A stretch of DNA of 64,000 bases, taken from Phycisphaerae bacterium. GTDB lineage: Bacteria > Planctomycetota > Phycisphaerae > SM23-33. This document shows, one piece after another, positions 25,913-36,300 of this stretch. The stretch lies in contig JASLNT010000022.1 in NCBI GenBank assembly GCA_030745875.1, positions 1-64,000 on the forward strand, read 5' to 3'. How positions within the stretch are numbered: the stretch's first letter is position 1; every line of letters begins with the position of its first letter. Under the pieces are notes generated by a model. The model was given only the letters and a program-made list of their open reading frames with translations. It was not told the origin of the DNA and did not search any database. The position numbers and the translations under genes are program-made.

Positions 25913-28890
25913 CACTTGCCCTCCTTCTTGACCGGCGCGGTTTGAGTGGCGGGTTTCGCCGGCGGTTTGGGCTTCGGCGCAAATCCCAGCGACGTCTCCA
26001 ACCAGTTTCCGCAACTGCACCCCGCCCCGCCTTCGGGAATCAGCACCATCCCGCCAGCCGGTATCACACTCAGCCAACAACTCGGGCGAAGATTCACCCA
26101 ACTGCTGGTTTTTCCAGTGGTTGTATCCCACATCGATATCCTGCGCGCCGTACCGCGATACACCAGCGCGCCGGAGGCGGCGGCTCGCGTGGAGCATCCT
26201 TCTCGACGCCCCATACGCAAGGGCAACTTCTTGCCCGTGGCCAGTTCGTATCCGTTCGGTTCAACGAAGATCGCCCCACCGCTTATAGCCGGATGCTGCA
26301 TATGCGCCCCGTGATTATTCGACGACCACTTGTGCTCGGCATGCCAGATGTCTTTTCCGTCGACCGCGGAATATGCGTACAGGTCGTATTTGTTACTCGA
26401 CGACGAAACCAGCACGAGCTTCCCATCGCTGCAGGACAGGAAGAACACCACGGTTCCAGCCGACGTCTTGAGGGGACGCTCCCACAACTTCGATCCGGTC
26501 TCAGCATCAAGGGCTACGAGATACTGCTCGGACCAGAGCTTGTCGGTGGTCACCCGGCCGGACGATGAAGCTTTGGCTTCGGCGTCGCGCGACTCGGAAA
26601 AGTAAACCTTTCCACCGCCGATTGTAATCGTGGTGTTGACTATCAGACCGCCTCTATACGTCCAGGCGGTCTTGCCCGCGGGCAGGTCAACGGCAAACAG
26701 TTCGTCACTGCATATCTTCCATGTCCCGTACCCCGATCGCTGGTCGTACCAAGATACTTTTTTCCAGAAATCGGTGTAAGACGATCGGGCTTTCACGGTG
26801 CTGCCGTAAAGTTTTCGCCCGGCGCGGGCGACGTATCCCCAGTCGTGAGTGGCGAGTTTGGTCTTATCGGGAAGTCGCGCGGTCGCTTTTCTCCGGCCGG
26901 TGTACGCGTCCAGCGTCCAGCAGGCGTTTCTCAGGGCCACGTAAATGTTGTCTCGATCCGCACACCAGTTGCTGGCGTCTCGAGGCATGTTGACGCGTCG
27001 CAGGTCGGGGATGGAAAGCGTCCAGAGCGGTGCGCCGTTTTGTGAGTCCAGGGCAATCATGCGGTTCATTCCCTGGTGGAATAAGCGCCCGTTTACCGCA
27101 AGGGGAGCGGGCATGCGCGGGTTGCGGTCCAAACCGAAATCCGCGCCCGGACGCCCGAACCATTGAACGTGAAGGTCATTTGTGGCGGTGGCTCCTCGGA
27201 GCGTCTCTCCGCCAAACGCAGTATTGTCGGCGCGTCCGTACTGATGTGTCCAGACACCGATTCCGGAAGGTTCATCCCGCCTGACAACGGCCCACCAACC
27301 GCCCTTGCGGGAAACTACGCTGTCTACCTTGCCCGCCTTCAACCAGGCCGCGCAGCCGGAGCCCTCGGGTGCGCCGAAATGTGCGACACCGCCCGGGCGA
27401 AGAATGCGGAACATCTCGGCGGCCGAGCCCGGACACTTCCGCCCCGCCAGGATATCTTCCGAGACGATCAGGTTTGCAAAACCGTCTGTAAAGGGCAACT
27501 TGGCAAGCGATGCGGCGTGCCTGACTGTAATCCTCGGCCCGTACAGATTCGCTCCGGTGAGCAGTCTTCTCGCTTTTGCGACGGAGGCGGCGTCTTGGCT
27601 CACGCCGACAACCACTAGTTCGGTGCGTTTGGCCAGTTCGTACGCCAACCGTCCTTCTCCAAAACCGTACACAATGCAGTATCCCTTGGTGACGCCCGTG
27701 TCGCGAATAATTCGCTCGGCGGCGGCCTGGTGCGGTCCGGCGTCGGGCCAGGGGCTGGCGGCGTGGGCGATCGACGGCGGGCGATGGTTGAAGGCGGTGT
27801 TGAATGTATAAGGCCCGTCGGTATGTCCAATCGCGTATTTGGGGACGGTTACCTGGTAGCTGTAAACGCAATTGGCCCGGAGCCCGTCAAGCCTGAGGGC
27901 GTGAGCCTTTCGAGGCGTAGTGTCGGCGATTTGCTTCTGAGCCTGACCTTCCGGACCGTAACTGAGGATCGACGGCGCCGGGTCCGCCGTCTCCCAGCAC
28001 ACGACGGCTGAACCGGGCGCATCGTAGCGAACGTAGGGACCAAGGGCGACGCGGAAGCCGGCGGGTTTGGGCGTTTCAACAACGCCTGGGGTCGTGGGAG
28101 TCTTGAGTTTCTCGATGAGCTTCGGATCGGGTTTGGGGAACTTGTCTTTCTTGGCTTTGTAGCGAGCGAGAATTTCGCCGGCGCCCAGCGCCCGTTTGTA
28201 GACGGCGGCTTCGTGAATTCGTCCGGTTGTGCGGTAGTACTCGTTGTTGTCGTGGTACGCGCCTATCTCGTAGAACGTATCGGTCGACGGGTAGAGCAGC
28301 TTGCCCTTGCGTGAACTATCGCTGGCCTCCAAGCGACCGTCAACGTATATGCAATGGGCCTTACCATCGTACGTGCCCACGACATGATGCCATTTGCCCG
28401 GCGTGAACTGCATCTTTGAAGCCAGGTACGTCATCTTCCGCTTGTCTTCGGTGGCGATTGCAAACGAGAACTTCCCGCCCACAAAACCCAGCACCCAGCC
28501 GGTTTCGTCACTCCCGTTGTCGCGCATGGCTCCGACAATACCGCCCCATCGCAGCGGTTTGTAGACTGCGACCCACGCCTCGGCGGTGATCGTTTTCTCG
28601 GGAAGGTCGACCGAACTGCTCGCGGCGCTGATCATTACGCTGTGGTTCTTACCGCCCAACACGAGCGCCCCGGGCCCTTTTTCCTTCGCCAGGCGCGCGC
28701 CGCCCAGAATCCGACCGCTCGGTCCGTTAACTGCTTTTACGCCCGCACCGCGGACGTGAGCCTCATCGAACACCCAGTGATGCGCAGGCGGACCTTTGTC
28801 GCGTCCAGCCGCAATCGGACAGTTCATTCCTCCGGCAAGCAGAAGCACAACCGCCGCCAGCCGCCTCGACAACACAAATTTATTTAGCAT
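25912..28890 (-). CDS. Exported LamG / methyltransferase-like / PQQ-propeller fusion protein
   Basis: 992-aa protein, unusual domain order. Signal peptide (~1-28), LamG/concanavalin-like domain (~35-235; EAWVAVYKP, GKWHHVVGTYDG), a fibronectin-III/purple acid phosphatase N-like segment (~275-370), a class I SAM-methyltransferase-like domain (~385-520; VYGFGEGRLAYELA as motif I and RILRPGGVAHFG late), and a PQQ-like propeller (~540-950). The C-terminal tail is Pro/Lys-rich. ATG 28890 is preceded by AGAGG; a codon seven residues upstream is less likely. It is coupled to the next gene by a 1-nt overlap. SAM is cytoplasmic, so the domain may be a degenerate binding module; I cannot decide. Confidence 0.7.
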   Translation of the reverse strand: MLNKFVLSRRLAAVVLLLAGGMNCPIAAGRDKGPPAHHWVFDEAHVRGAGVKAVNGPSGRILGGARLAKEKGPGALVLGGKNHSVMISAASSSVDLPEKTITAEAWVAVYKPLRWGGIVGAMRDNGSDETGWVLGFVGGKFSFAIATEDKRKMTYLASKMQFTPGKWHHVVGTYDGKAHCIYVDGRLEASDSSRKGKLLYPSTDTFYEIGAYHDNNEYYRTTGRIHEAAVYKRALGAGEILARYKAKKDKFPKPDPKLIEKLKTPTTPGVVETPKPAGFRVALGPYVRYDAPGSAVVCWETADPAPSILSYGPEGQAQKQIADTTPRKAHALRLDGLRANCVYSYQVTVPKYAIGHTDGPYTFNTAFNHRPPSIAHAASPWPDAGPHQAAAERIIRDTGVTKGYCIVYGFGEGRLAYELAKRTELVVVGVSQDAASVAKARRLLTGANLYGPRITVRHAASLAKLPFTDGFANLIVSEDILAGRKCPGSAAEMFRILRPGGVAHFGAPEGSGCAAWLKAGKVDSVVSRKGGWWAVVRRDEPSGIGVWTHQYGRADNTAFGGETLRGATATNDLHVQWFGRPGADFGLDRNPRMPAPLAVNGRLFHQGMNRMIALDSQNGAPLWTLSIPDLRRVNMPRDASNWCADRDNIYVALRNACWTLDAYTGRRKATARLPDKTKLATHDWGYVARAGRKLYGSTVKARSSYTDFWKKVSWYDQRSGYGTWKICSDELFAVDLPAGKTAWTYRGGLIVNTTITIGGGKVYFSESRDAEAKASSSGRVTTDKLWSEQYLVALDAETGSKLWERPLKTSAGTVVFFLSCSDGKLVLVSSSSNKYDLYAYSAVDGKDIWHAEHKWSSNNHGAHMQHPAISGGAIFVEPNGYELATGKKLPLRMGRREGCSTRAAASGALVYRGTARRISMWDTTTGKTSSWVNLRPSCWLSVIPAGGMVLIPEGGAGCSCGNWLETSLGFAPKPKPPAKPATQTAPVKKEGK

Positions 28891-29055
28891 TACTCGCCTC
28901 TCGGTCTGCAAACATGCGTTTATTGTATATGCCCGAGCGTGTTATCCCAAGTCTTCTTGGGAACAAAGGGCTGTGGAAAACGCCAACGCTGGAATATACA
29001 ATGTTATTTCCGCAACAACGGTGCGGATAAACGAAAGATAATCAGGAGATCGCCG

Positions 29056-30288
29056 ATGATGTCGAAAGTTCTTCGTAACTGTGTAGTCACGGCTGCAGTC
29101 GCAGTCGCAACGTTCGCCTTGATCGCGCCGTCCGCCCGGGCGGCCGACAAGCCCGACCCGGAGCCGACGACGCAACCTAAGCCCAAAGCCTATCCTCCGT
29201 ATCCCAAGGTGATCGGACTGGGCATCGGCGATGCGGCTCCGGACTTCAAGTTGCCCGGCGTGGACGGTAAGACACACACGCTGGCCGAGTACAAGGACGC
29301 GAAGATTCTGGCGATCGTCTTCACCTGCAACCACTGCCCCACTTCCCGAATGTACGAAGACGCGATTATCAAGCTATCAACCGATTACGCCAAGAAGGGC
29401 GTGAAGCTGGTGGCGATTTCACCCAACGATCCCGGAGCCCTCAGACCCGACGAAGTGGCCGGTACGGTGCTGGGCGACAGCTTTGAGGAAATGAAGATCC
29501 GCGCCAAGGAGAAGAAGTATCCATTCCCGTACCTGTACGACGGCGATACGCAAAAGGCGGCGATGGCGTACGGAGCAACTCTGACTCCGCAGATGTTCAT
29601 ATTCGACGCCGAGCGCAAACTCCGCTACACCGGCGCCGTCGAAGGACCGCCCTATTCAACCGCGGGCGGACCGCACGCCCGAGTGGCGATAGAGGCGATG
29701 CTCGCGGGAAAGAAGATCGTGTACGACCGCACGCGCCCGTTCGGGTGCTCGACAAAGTGGGGATTCAAACGGCGATCGGTCGATTACGACACGGCTATGT
29801 GGAACGAAAAGCCCGTGACGATGGCGGATATCGATCTGGCGGGTTTCAAGAAGCTTGCGGCCAACGATTCCAACGTCTTGAAGCTCATCTGCATCTGGTC
29901 GCTCGACGACAAGTCAAGCGCGGCGGCGATGGCGGACCTGGTAATGCTCAGGCGAATCTACCAGCATCGCCCGCTGGAGTTGATAACGGTGAACATTGAC
30001 CCCGCGGCGAAGAAGAAGGACGCCCTGGCGCTTCTCAAGAAGAACCACGCCGCCAAGCCCTCCCCGTCTCGATTCGCCCCGATCGACCCCAAAACACCAA
30101 TAAACTACATGTTCACCGGTAAGAACGCCGCCGAGTTGTTCAAGGCTCTCAAAGCAAAGGCGGACAGCAAACCCGCCGCTCCCTACTCGGCGATGATCAT
30201 TCCCGGCGGAGAAGTGATTCACACCCAGACCAAGAAGCTCAACCCAAAAGGACTGCGAGCGAAACTGGTCACTGTTTTTCGAAGATAA
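29056..30288 (+). CDS. Exported redoxin (AhpC/TSA-type) with second thioredoxin-like domain
   Basis: 410-aa exported protein. After a signal peptide (~1-29) comes a thioredoxin-fold redoxin domain (~50-220; DAAPDFKLPGVDG) with the redox pair C91-N-H-C94 in FTCNHCPTS, a motif shared with a planctomycete redoxin group. The C-terminal half (~270-400) looks like a degenerate second thioredoxin-like domain. AGGAG lies 7 nt before ATG 29056; an earlier in-frame ATG has no good ribosome binding site. It lies 56 nt upstream of an HzsA-like gene, so the two probably form an operon and the redoxin may reduce or mature the hemes or disulfides of its neighbour. Confidence 0.75.
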   Translation: MMSKVLRNCVVTAAVAVATFALIAPSARAADKPDPEPTTQPKPKAYPPYPKVIGLGIGDAAPDFKLPGVDGKTHTLAEYKDAKILAIVFTCNHCPTSRMYEDAIIKLSTDYAKKGVKLVAISPNDPGALRPDEVAGTVLGDSFEEMKIRAKEKKYPFPYLYDGDTQKAAMAYGATLTPQMFIFDAERKLRYTGAVEGPPYSTAGGPHARVAIEAMLAGKKIVYDRTRPFGCSTKWGFKRRSVDYDTAMWNEKPVTMADIDLAGFKKLAANDSNVLKLICIWSLDDKSSAAAMADLVMLRRIYQHRPLELITVNIDPAAKKKDALALLKKNHAAKPSPSRFAPIDPKTPINYMFTGKNAAELFKALKAKADSKPAAPYSAMIIPGGEVIHTQTKKLNPKGLRAKLVTVFRR

Positions 30289-30344
30289 GGCCGAAGACCG
30301 CACCGGCGATGGTCCGGAGGTTCCAGACGACAAGGATAATGACT

Positions 30345-33314
30345 ATGAAATTGGCAAAACTCTCAACAGTATTCGTTTGCGTACTTATGGCTGGCACGGC
30401 GCTGGGAGCCGACAAGATCGTCAAGGTCGACATCCGTTGCGACAGCGAGCATCTCGGATACGAGGCCTACAAGGCGATGGACGGTAATCCCAAGAGTATA
30501 TGGCATACTCAGTTTTCAGGCTTTTCTCCCAGGCCTCCGCACGAGTTGCTGATCGATCTGGGAGGTGTTTACGAAATATCCGGATTCGCCTACCTTCCCC
30601 GCGAAGGCGGATTGAATGGGACTATCGGAAACTACGAATTCTACGTAAGCGCCACCGACAAGGATAAAGACAAAGGCAAACCCGCGGCAAAGGGCGGATT
30701 CAAGAAGCGAGACGCCGAAAACGTTGTCCCGCTCAAAACTCCCGTCAAGGGCAGATACGTCCGCCTGCGCGCCTTGTCTGAGGTCCGCGGACGGGCTTAT
30801 ACGTCTATCGCTGAACTGCGGATCATCTCCAAGGGCGTCAAATTCCAGGCCAAAATCGCCGTCAGCAAACGCCTGAAACGCGCCAAGGCTCCGATTGTTC
30901 CGGAAGTTATCATGACTCCGGCCGAGGAACTGGACTACCAGTACCAGACGCTGTCGAACGACATCCGCAATCGACGGCGTTTCGAACAGTACGCACCGCA
31001 AACTCTCAACGCTTCGGCGCTTATAGTGGAAACCGACCGCGACGCACTGGATGTGACGCTGCGACGAACGGCCTCGGTGCTTGAAGATATCAGCAAGATG
31101 ACCGGGGCGCCGGACCTGTCGACCCATACCGCCGAACTCAAGAAGCTGCAGGAAGCCGCAGGCAAGATCGACCCCAAAGAAACCAAGGCCCGACTCGAAC
31201 TGTTCAGAACCACCTGCAAACTCCGCCGCAAAATCTCGTTCTCCAACCCACTGCTGAACTTCGACAAGCTACTGTTCATCACGCGACATCGCTCGCGATT
31301 CAACCACATGTGCGACCAATATTACGGAATCAACACGCTGCCCGGCGGAAGCATTTACGTGCTGTCCAATCCGTTTGGAGACGCCGACAAGCAGAAGGTC
31401 ACCGACGTACTGGCCGATTCGAAAGTTGAGACAGGACGTTTGAAGGGAACGAAGCTAGACGGATCGTTCCTGTCGCCCGACCTTTCGTACGACGCGAAGG
31501 AAATCGCGTTCGCCTACGTCGAGTGCAAAGGCGAAACACGCCACGATCGTCACACCGACCCGTCGCGAGGACACTGGGACAAGCAGCGATGCTACCACGT
31601 GTTCAAGGCCAATATCGACGGAACCGGTCTGAAGCAGCTTACCGACGGGACCTGGAATGACTTCGATCCGTGCTGGATGCCCAACGGGCGATTGGCGTTT
31701 ATCACCGAGCGGCGAGGCGGATACCTCCGCTGCGGACGAACGTGTCCGACATACACGCTGTACGACATGAAACCAGACGGCACGCAAATCCAGTGTCTAA
31801 GCTACCACGAAACAAACGAATGGCATCCCAGCGTAACGCACGACGGAATGATTATCTACACGCGGTGGGACTACGTGGACCGACACGGATGCACCGCGCA
31901 CCTGCCCTGGATCACCACTCCCGACGGACGCGACTCGCGCGCCGTGCACGGGAACTTCGCACCGCGCGGCAAGCGGCCCGACATGGAGCTGGACATCCGG
32001 GCGATCCCCGGTTCGCACAAGTACGTAGCCACGGCGGCGCCGCACCACGGGCAAGCCTTCGGGTCGCTGGTTGTCTTCGACCCGCGAGTGCCCGACGACG
32101 ACGCGATGGCGCCGGTCAAGCGGCTGACCCCCGACGTAGCGTTCCCCGAGACACAGGGCGGATCGCAGGTTTACGCCACGGCCTGGCCGCTGAGCGAGGA
32201 CTACTACCTCTGCGTTTACGATCCGAGCATGAAACGGGGAATGGGCAGCCAGGGGCGGAAGCACAAGCGCGGGCAATACGGCATCTACCTGGTCGATGCG
32301 TTCGGCAACAAGGAACTGGTCTATCGCGACCCAACGATCGCCTGTCAAAGCCCCATGCCGCTTCGACCCCGTAAGAGACCACCGATCATCCCCGATGGTT
32401 CGAAACGCGTGTTCGCCCCAGCCGGCGGAGCAACGCTGTCGAAAACTCCCGAAACCGCCACACTCGCGCTGGTCAACGTATACGACAGCCTCAAGAAGTG
32501 GCCCGAAGGGACCAAGATCAAAGCCCTGCGGATCTACCAGATCATTCCGATGTCAGTCCCCTCCGGCGGTCCGCCCCATGAAATCGGCTTGCGCCCGCCG
32601 ACAACCCGCGACTCGGTGATCCTGGCGCGATACGTGCTGGGCACAGTGCCCGTCGAAAAGGACGGAAGCGCCCATTTCACCGTCCCCGCACACAGGGAAC
32701 TGTTCTTCCAGGCTCTCGACGAGAAGGGCCTGGCGGTCCAGTCGATGCGGTCGTCAACCTACCTGCAAGCCAACGAACGCCTGACCTGCCAAGGCTGTCA
32801 CGAGCGGAAACACAATGTACCGCAGGCGCCTGGACGTTTGGCGACAGCACACAGACGCAAACCCGACAAACCCAAGCCCGACGTCGACGGATCCAATCCG
32901 TTCAGTTACCCACGACTGGTCCAGCCCGTGCTCGACAAGAACTGCGTGAAATGTCACCAGGAAAAGACCGCCGACCCGAAGGTCAAGATCAAACCGCCCG
33001 ACCTGAGCAGCAAGATCGTCGGCAAGGGCCGACAGACCTGGTACGCTTCGTACCACAGCCTGGCGCAGAAGTACGGATTCTGGAGTTACGGTGACGGATG
33101 GCGCACCACACCGGGCAAATTCGGGGCCCGAGCCTCCAAGCTCTATCCTCTGCTGACAACCGGCAGCCACAAAGACCGAGTGAAGCTCTCGCCTGAAGAC
33201 CTGCACAGAATCACCCTATGGCTCGATTCGTGTTCGATATTCTATGGAGTCTATGAGAAAGAAGGCGGAAAAGCCCAACTGGAAGGTAAGATCGTAAGAC
33301 CCACTCTGGAGTAG
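30345..33314 (+). CDS. Exported discoidin / beta-propeller / diheme cytochrome protein (HzsA-like paralogue 3)
   Basis: 989-aa paralogue of the genes at 3288 and 6307. Signal peptide (~1-21), discoidin domain (~25-160), helical linker (~170-290), propeller (~300-690; CWMPNGRLAFIT and DGMIIYTRWDY), middle domain (VPVEKDGSAHFTVP), and heme sites CQGCH (C815, C818, H819) and CVKCH (C867, C870, H871). Start ATG 30345 has AAGGA at 8 nt; ATG 30339 is too close. The N-terminal discoidin domain makes it closer to paralogue 1. The neighbour redoxin upstream distinguishes this copy. Confidence 0.8.
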   Translation: MKLAKLSTVFVCVLMAGTALGADKIVKVDIRCDSEHLGYEAYKAMDGNPKSIWHTQFSGFSPRPPHELLIDLGGVYEISGFAYLPREGGLNGTIGNYEFYVSATDKDKDKGKPAAKGGFKKRDAENVVPLKTPVKGRYVRLRALSEVRGRAYTSIAELRIISKGVKFQAKIAVSKRLKRAKAPIVPEVIMTPAEELDYQYQTLSNDIRNRRRFEQYAPQTLNASALIVETDRDALDVTLRRTASVLEDISKMTGAPDLSTHTAELKKLQEAAGKIDPKETKARLELFRTTCKLRRKISFSNPLLNFDKLLFITRHRSRFNHMCDQYYGINTLPGGSIYVLSNPFGDADKQKVTDVLADSKVETGRLKGTKLDGSFLSPDLSYDAKEIAFAYVECKGETRHDRHTDPSRGHWDKQRCYHVFKANIDGTGLKQLTDGTWNDFDPCWMPNGRLAFITERRGGYLRCGRTCPTYTLYDMKPDGTQIQCLSYHETNEWHPSVTHDGMIIYTRWDYVDRHGCTAHLPWITTPDGRDSRAVHGNFAPRGKRPDMELDIRAIPGSHKYVATAAPHHGQAFGSLVVFDPRVPDDDAMAPVKRLTPDVAFPETQGGSQVYATAWPLSEDYYLCVYDPSMKRGMGSQGRKHKRGQYGIYLVDAFGNKELVYRDPTIACQSPMPLRPRKRPPIIPDGSKRVFAPAGGATLSKTPETATLALVNVYDSLKKWPEGTKIKALRIYQIIPMSVPSGGPPHEIGLRPPTTRDSVILARYVLGTVPVEKDGSAHFTVPAHRELFFQALDEKGLAVQSMRSSTYLQANERLTCQGCHERKHNVPQAPGRLATAHRRKPDKPKPDVDGSNPFSYPRLVQPVLDKNCVKCHQEKTADPKVKIKPPDLSSKIVGKGRQTWYASYHSLAQKYGFWSYGDGWRTTPGKFGARASKLYPLLTTGSHKDRVKLSPEDLHRITLWLDSCSIFYGVYEKEGGKAQLEGKIVRPTLE

Positions 33315-33338
33315 CATGGAATCGTCCAGGGCGATAGG

Positions 33339-36300
33339 TCAGGGGGCTCCGAGGCGGTGGTGTCGATTGAATTCGGGCCGCTTGAAGTACTCTCGGTAGG
33401 CCCGCACTACGTTGCTCGGACGGAGAGCCCCATCAGCAAGGCGTATGAAGATGGTTCGACCGCTGTAGTAATGGTGGTGCATTCCGAATTGATCGAAGAT
33501 ACGGAAGAAATCGTTCAGCAGTATTCTCTGTGCGGGTGAATCGTTGGTCGGCTCGTGAAACCCTCCGAACTCGCCGCAGTGCAGCGGTACGCTGTTACGA
33601 ATACCGTACTCGATGGCCGGCAACCACTTGCGGTATATGTTGGTGATGTCCTGCTCCATCGTCGGCCAGCGGTCAGCCGCATTCTTCAGGCGGAAGTTGT
33701 AGTCGTGGAAGCTGTAAATCGTAAGCGGGTCGCCGGTTGGTTTGACCAGGGCGATATTCTGAATGGCGCCCCATGATTGACACGGCTCGACGTAGAGCAA
33801 ATGTCGCTTGTCGACCTTGCGGATGCGAGCGGTCAGTTCCGCGATGGTGCGATTGTAAGCCGGAGCCTTGTGGTCGAAAGGTTCGTTGATTAGATCTATC
33901 GCGGCAGCCGAGAAGCCCAGCGGAGCCAATTGCGGAACCAGGCGGTCGAAATGCGGGAACAGCTTCGTGCGCACCCACTTGTCGTAGTTCTCCTGAACGT
34001 CCTTGCGCGGGCCGAGCGTCTGGTCGATGTTGTTTGTGTAGTTCACGCCGACCGCCCGGCAGGCGTCGAGCATAACCTGCACGCGAGTGCGTTTGTCGTC
34101 AGGAGGGAATTGGCCTCTGGGGGGCGTTTCGTTTGACCAATTATGCTGGGGGCGATAGCTGTTGGCGCCGGTCGAGGCGATAAGCTCCATCTCCCGCATA
34201 TTGCCCCGCACCCCGACGTCAACACCGCTGAACATCCAACTGGTGAAGCCCGCAAACCGCGGATACGGCTCGATACGGTAGCTGTAGCTTATACGATCGG
34301 CGTCTTTGAGACCCCGATACGGGCCGATCAAACCCCCGTCCTGGAAAACCGCAACCTTGTCGGCCTGGTCAAGGCGCAGGGTGCGATACTTGCAGTCGAC
34401 TGCAAAGCTGCACAGCGCCGGTAATGGAGCAATCTTCAGAGGCCTGGCTCCCGAATCGCTCCTGGTGATCAGGTAATCGTAAATAACGGTGTGACCGAGC
34501 CTCGGCCCGCGTGGAATATTATCGATTGATATCCCATCCAGGCCTCCGCCCGGCTGCAGCAGACGGGCTGTGCTGACGTAATTCACCGGAACCGCCAACG
34601 CCGCTCGCGACCAGAACTTCACCGCAGGCGGAGGAGATTCAGGACGCCTGACCGGAACATTCTCAACCCAAGGCCTCACAGCAATAACGCGCTGGTTGGG
34701 ACCGGTGAGCTTGATCTTAGTCAAACCGTCGCCGCACGAGATGACGGAGCCGCGTTTCTCAAAAACCAACAGGATCGGGCGAAGCGTGCCTGTCTTTGAA
34801 ACAGATTTCAACCACAGCAAGGCATAGGCTCCGTCGGCGACTCGAACCTGCAGGTCGGACCATTTGAATTTGGCTCCACCGGGGCGGGCTGCAACCTGGG
34901 CCTTACCGGCGTGGTGAAGATGTAAGCAATCCGTTTTGGGCTGGAGAATTACACACGGACTCAGCGGAGTGACCTGAATGTCGACCTTGGGCGTTTGGCC
35001 CGCTCCGGCCAGGGCGAATGAGGGGCAGGCAATTTCAGTTGGTCCAAGCAGTCCCCTTTGCTCGCCCGAAGCATCTACGCGCAGCGCCAGGCAGTTCCGC
35101 CCTCCGTAGACCACATGGCTTGATGGAATATCAAACGTCATGCCGACGCCGCTGGAGCGAGCGAGCTTTGTAATTTCACGGTCGTTAAACCACACCCGCC
35201 CCTTGCCCGCCAGGCGGAGCTTCAGCACGACGGTATTTCCGGCCCACTGCGAAGGCAAGTGTACGATCTGACGATACCACGCCGGGCCTGCATAATTCTC
35301 AAACGACGGATTCTTCGTCCAGCTCTGCCGACCGTCGACTACGGACCACTGATTGGCGATGTTGTAACCGATAGTGTAACGCAACTCTTTCAAACCGATG
35401 TTCTTCGGGTCCGTACTGAACCTCCACCGATAATGCAAGCGCTTGTCGGCTGGACCAACGGCGGGATTGACGCGTACGCCCCACAGGGCGATATCACTGT
35501 CGGTGAGTTGCCCATGATTGATCCAGCCCAGGCGGTCGCAGCATGATTCATTAAGATCACCCACGTGAGTTCGGGCTGACGGATCGATCTTTCCCGCCAA
35601 TTGACGCGCCTTGCTTCGATCGCTTTCATACGCTCCGGCCATGGCGGCGGCGATGGCGGATGATGTTGCGGCGGCGGATGTCTCCAGAGCCTCCAACCGC
35701 GGAGACAGACGTTTGAACGCGGCAACGTCATTCACCTGATTTCGGGCAAGATCGGACAGCTTGTTTTGGGCCTTGGTCAGCGATTCTACGGTAATCGATT
35801 TGGCGGTCAGCTTCTCAATCACCGGAGCAAGGCGAAACGGGCCGCCCCACTGATGAACTCGCAGCCCATGCAGATAGATCCCCTTTTTCACCGCAAGGTC
35901 CAGCCTCCATCGCGAATCGGAGAGGCTGCGTTTGATTCCGTCTATGGCGAAACCAAACAGCGAAGAGGCCAGCATATCCGGATCCGCCCGCCAGGACCTT
36001 CCCTGCTTAACCGAGACCGCAGGCCCCTTGCCCGCAGCGCCGACCTTCATGCTCGCCTGATCTTCCAGCACCGTGGTTGGACGAAACTTCAAAACGGTCC
36101 ATTTCTCATCGCTCGACAGGCGGGCGAGGCGTTTGGATCGCTTGTAGACCCCACCATCGAGAACAAAACCTCCCGCTGGAGCGCTTACGGCCAGAACATG
36201 GCGCCCGGGGCCAAGCTTCGAGGTCAAATCGACAATATGAACTCGTTTCGGATCGGCTGGAACAGCGGGCTTATTGCGACGTTTATCCCCCCTTTGGGGC

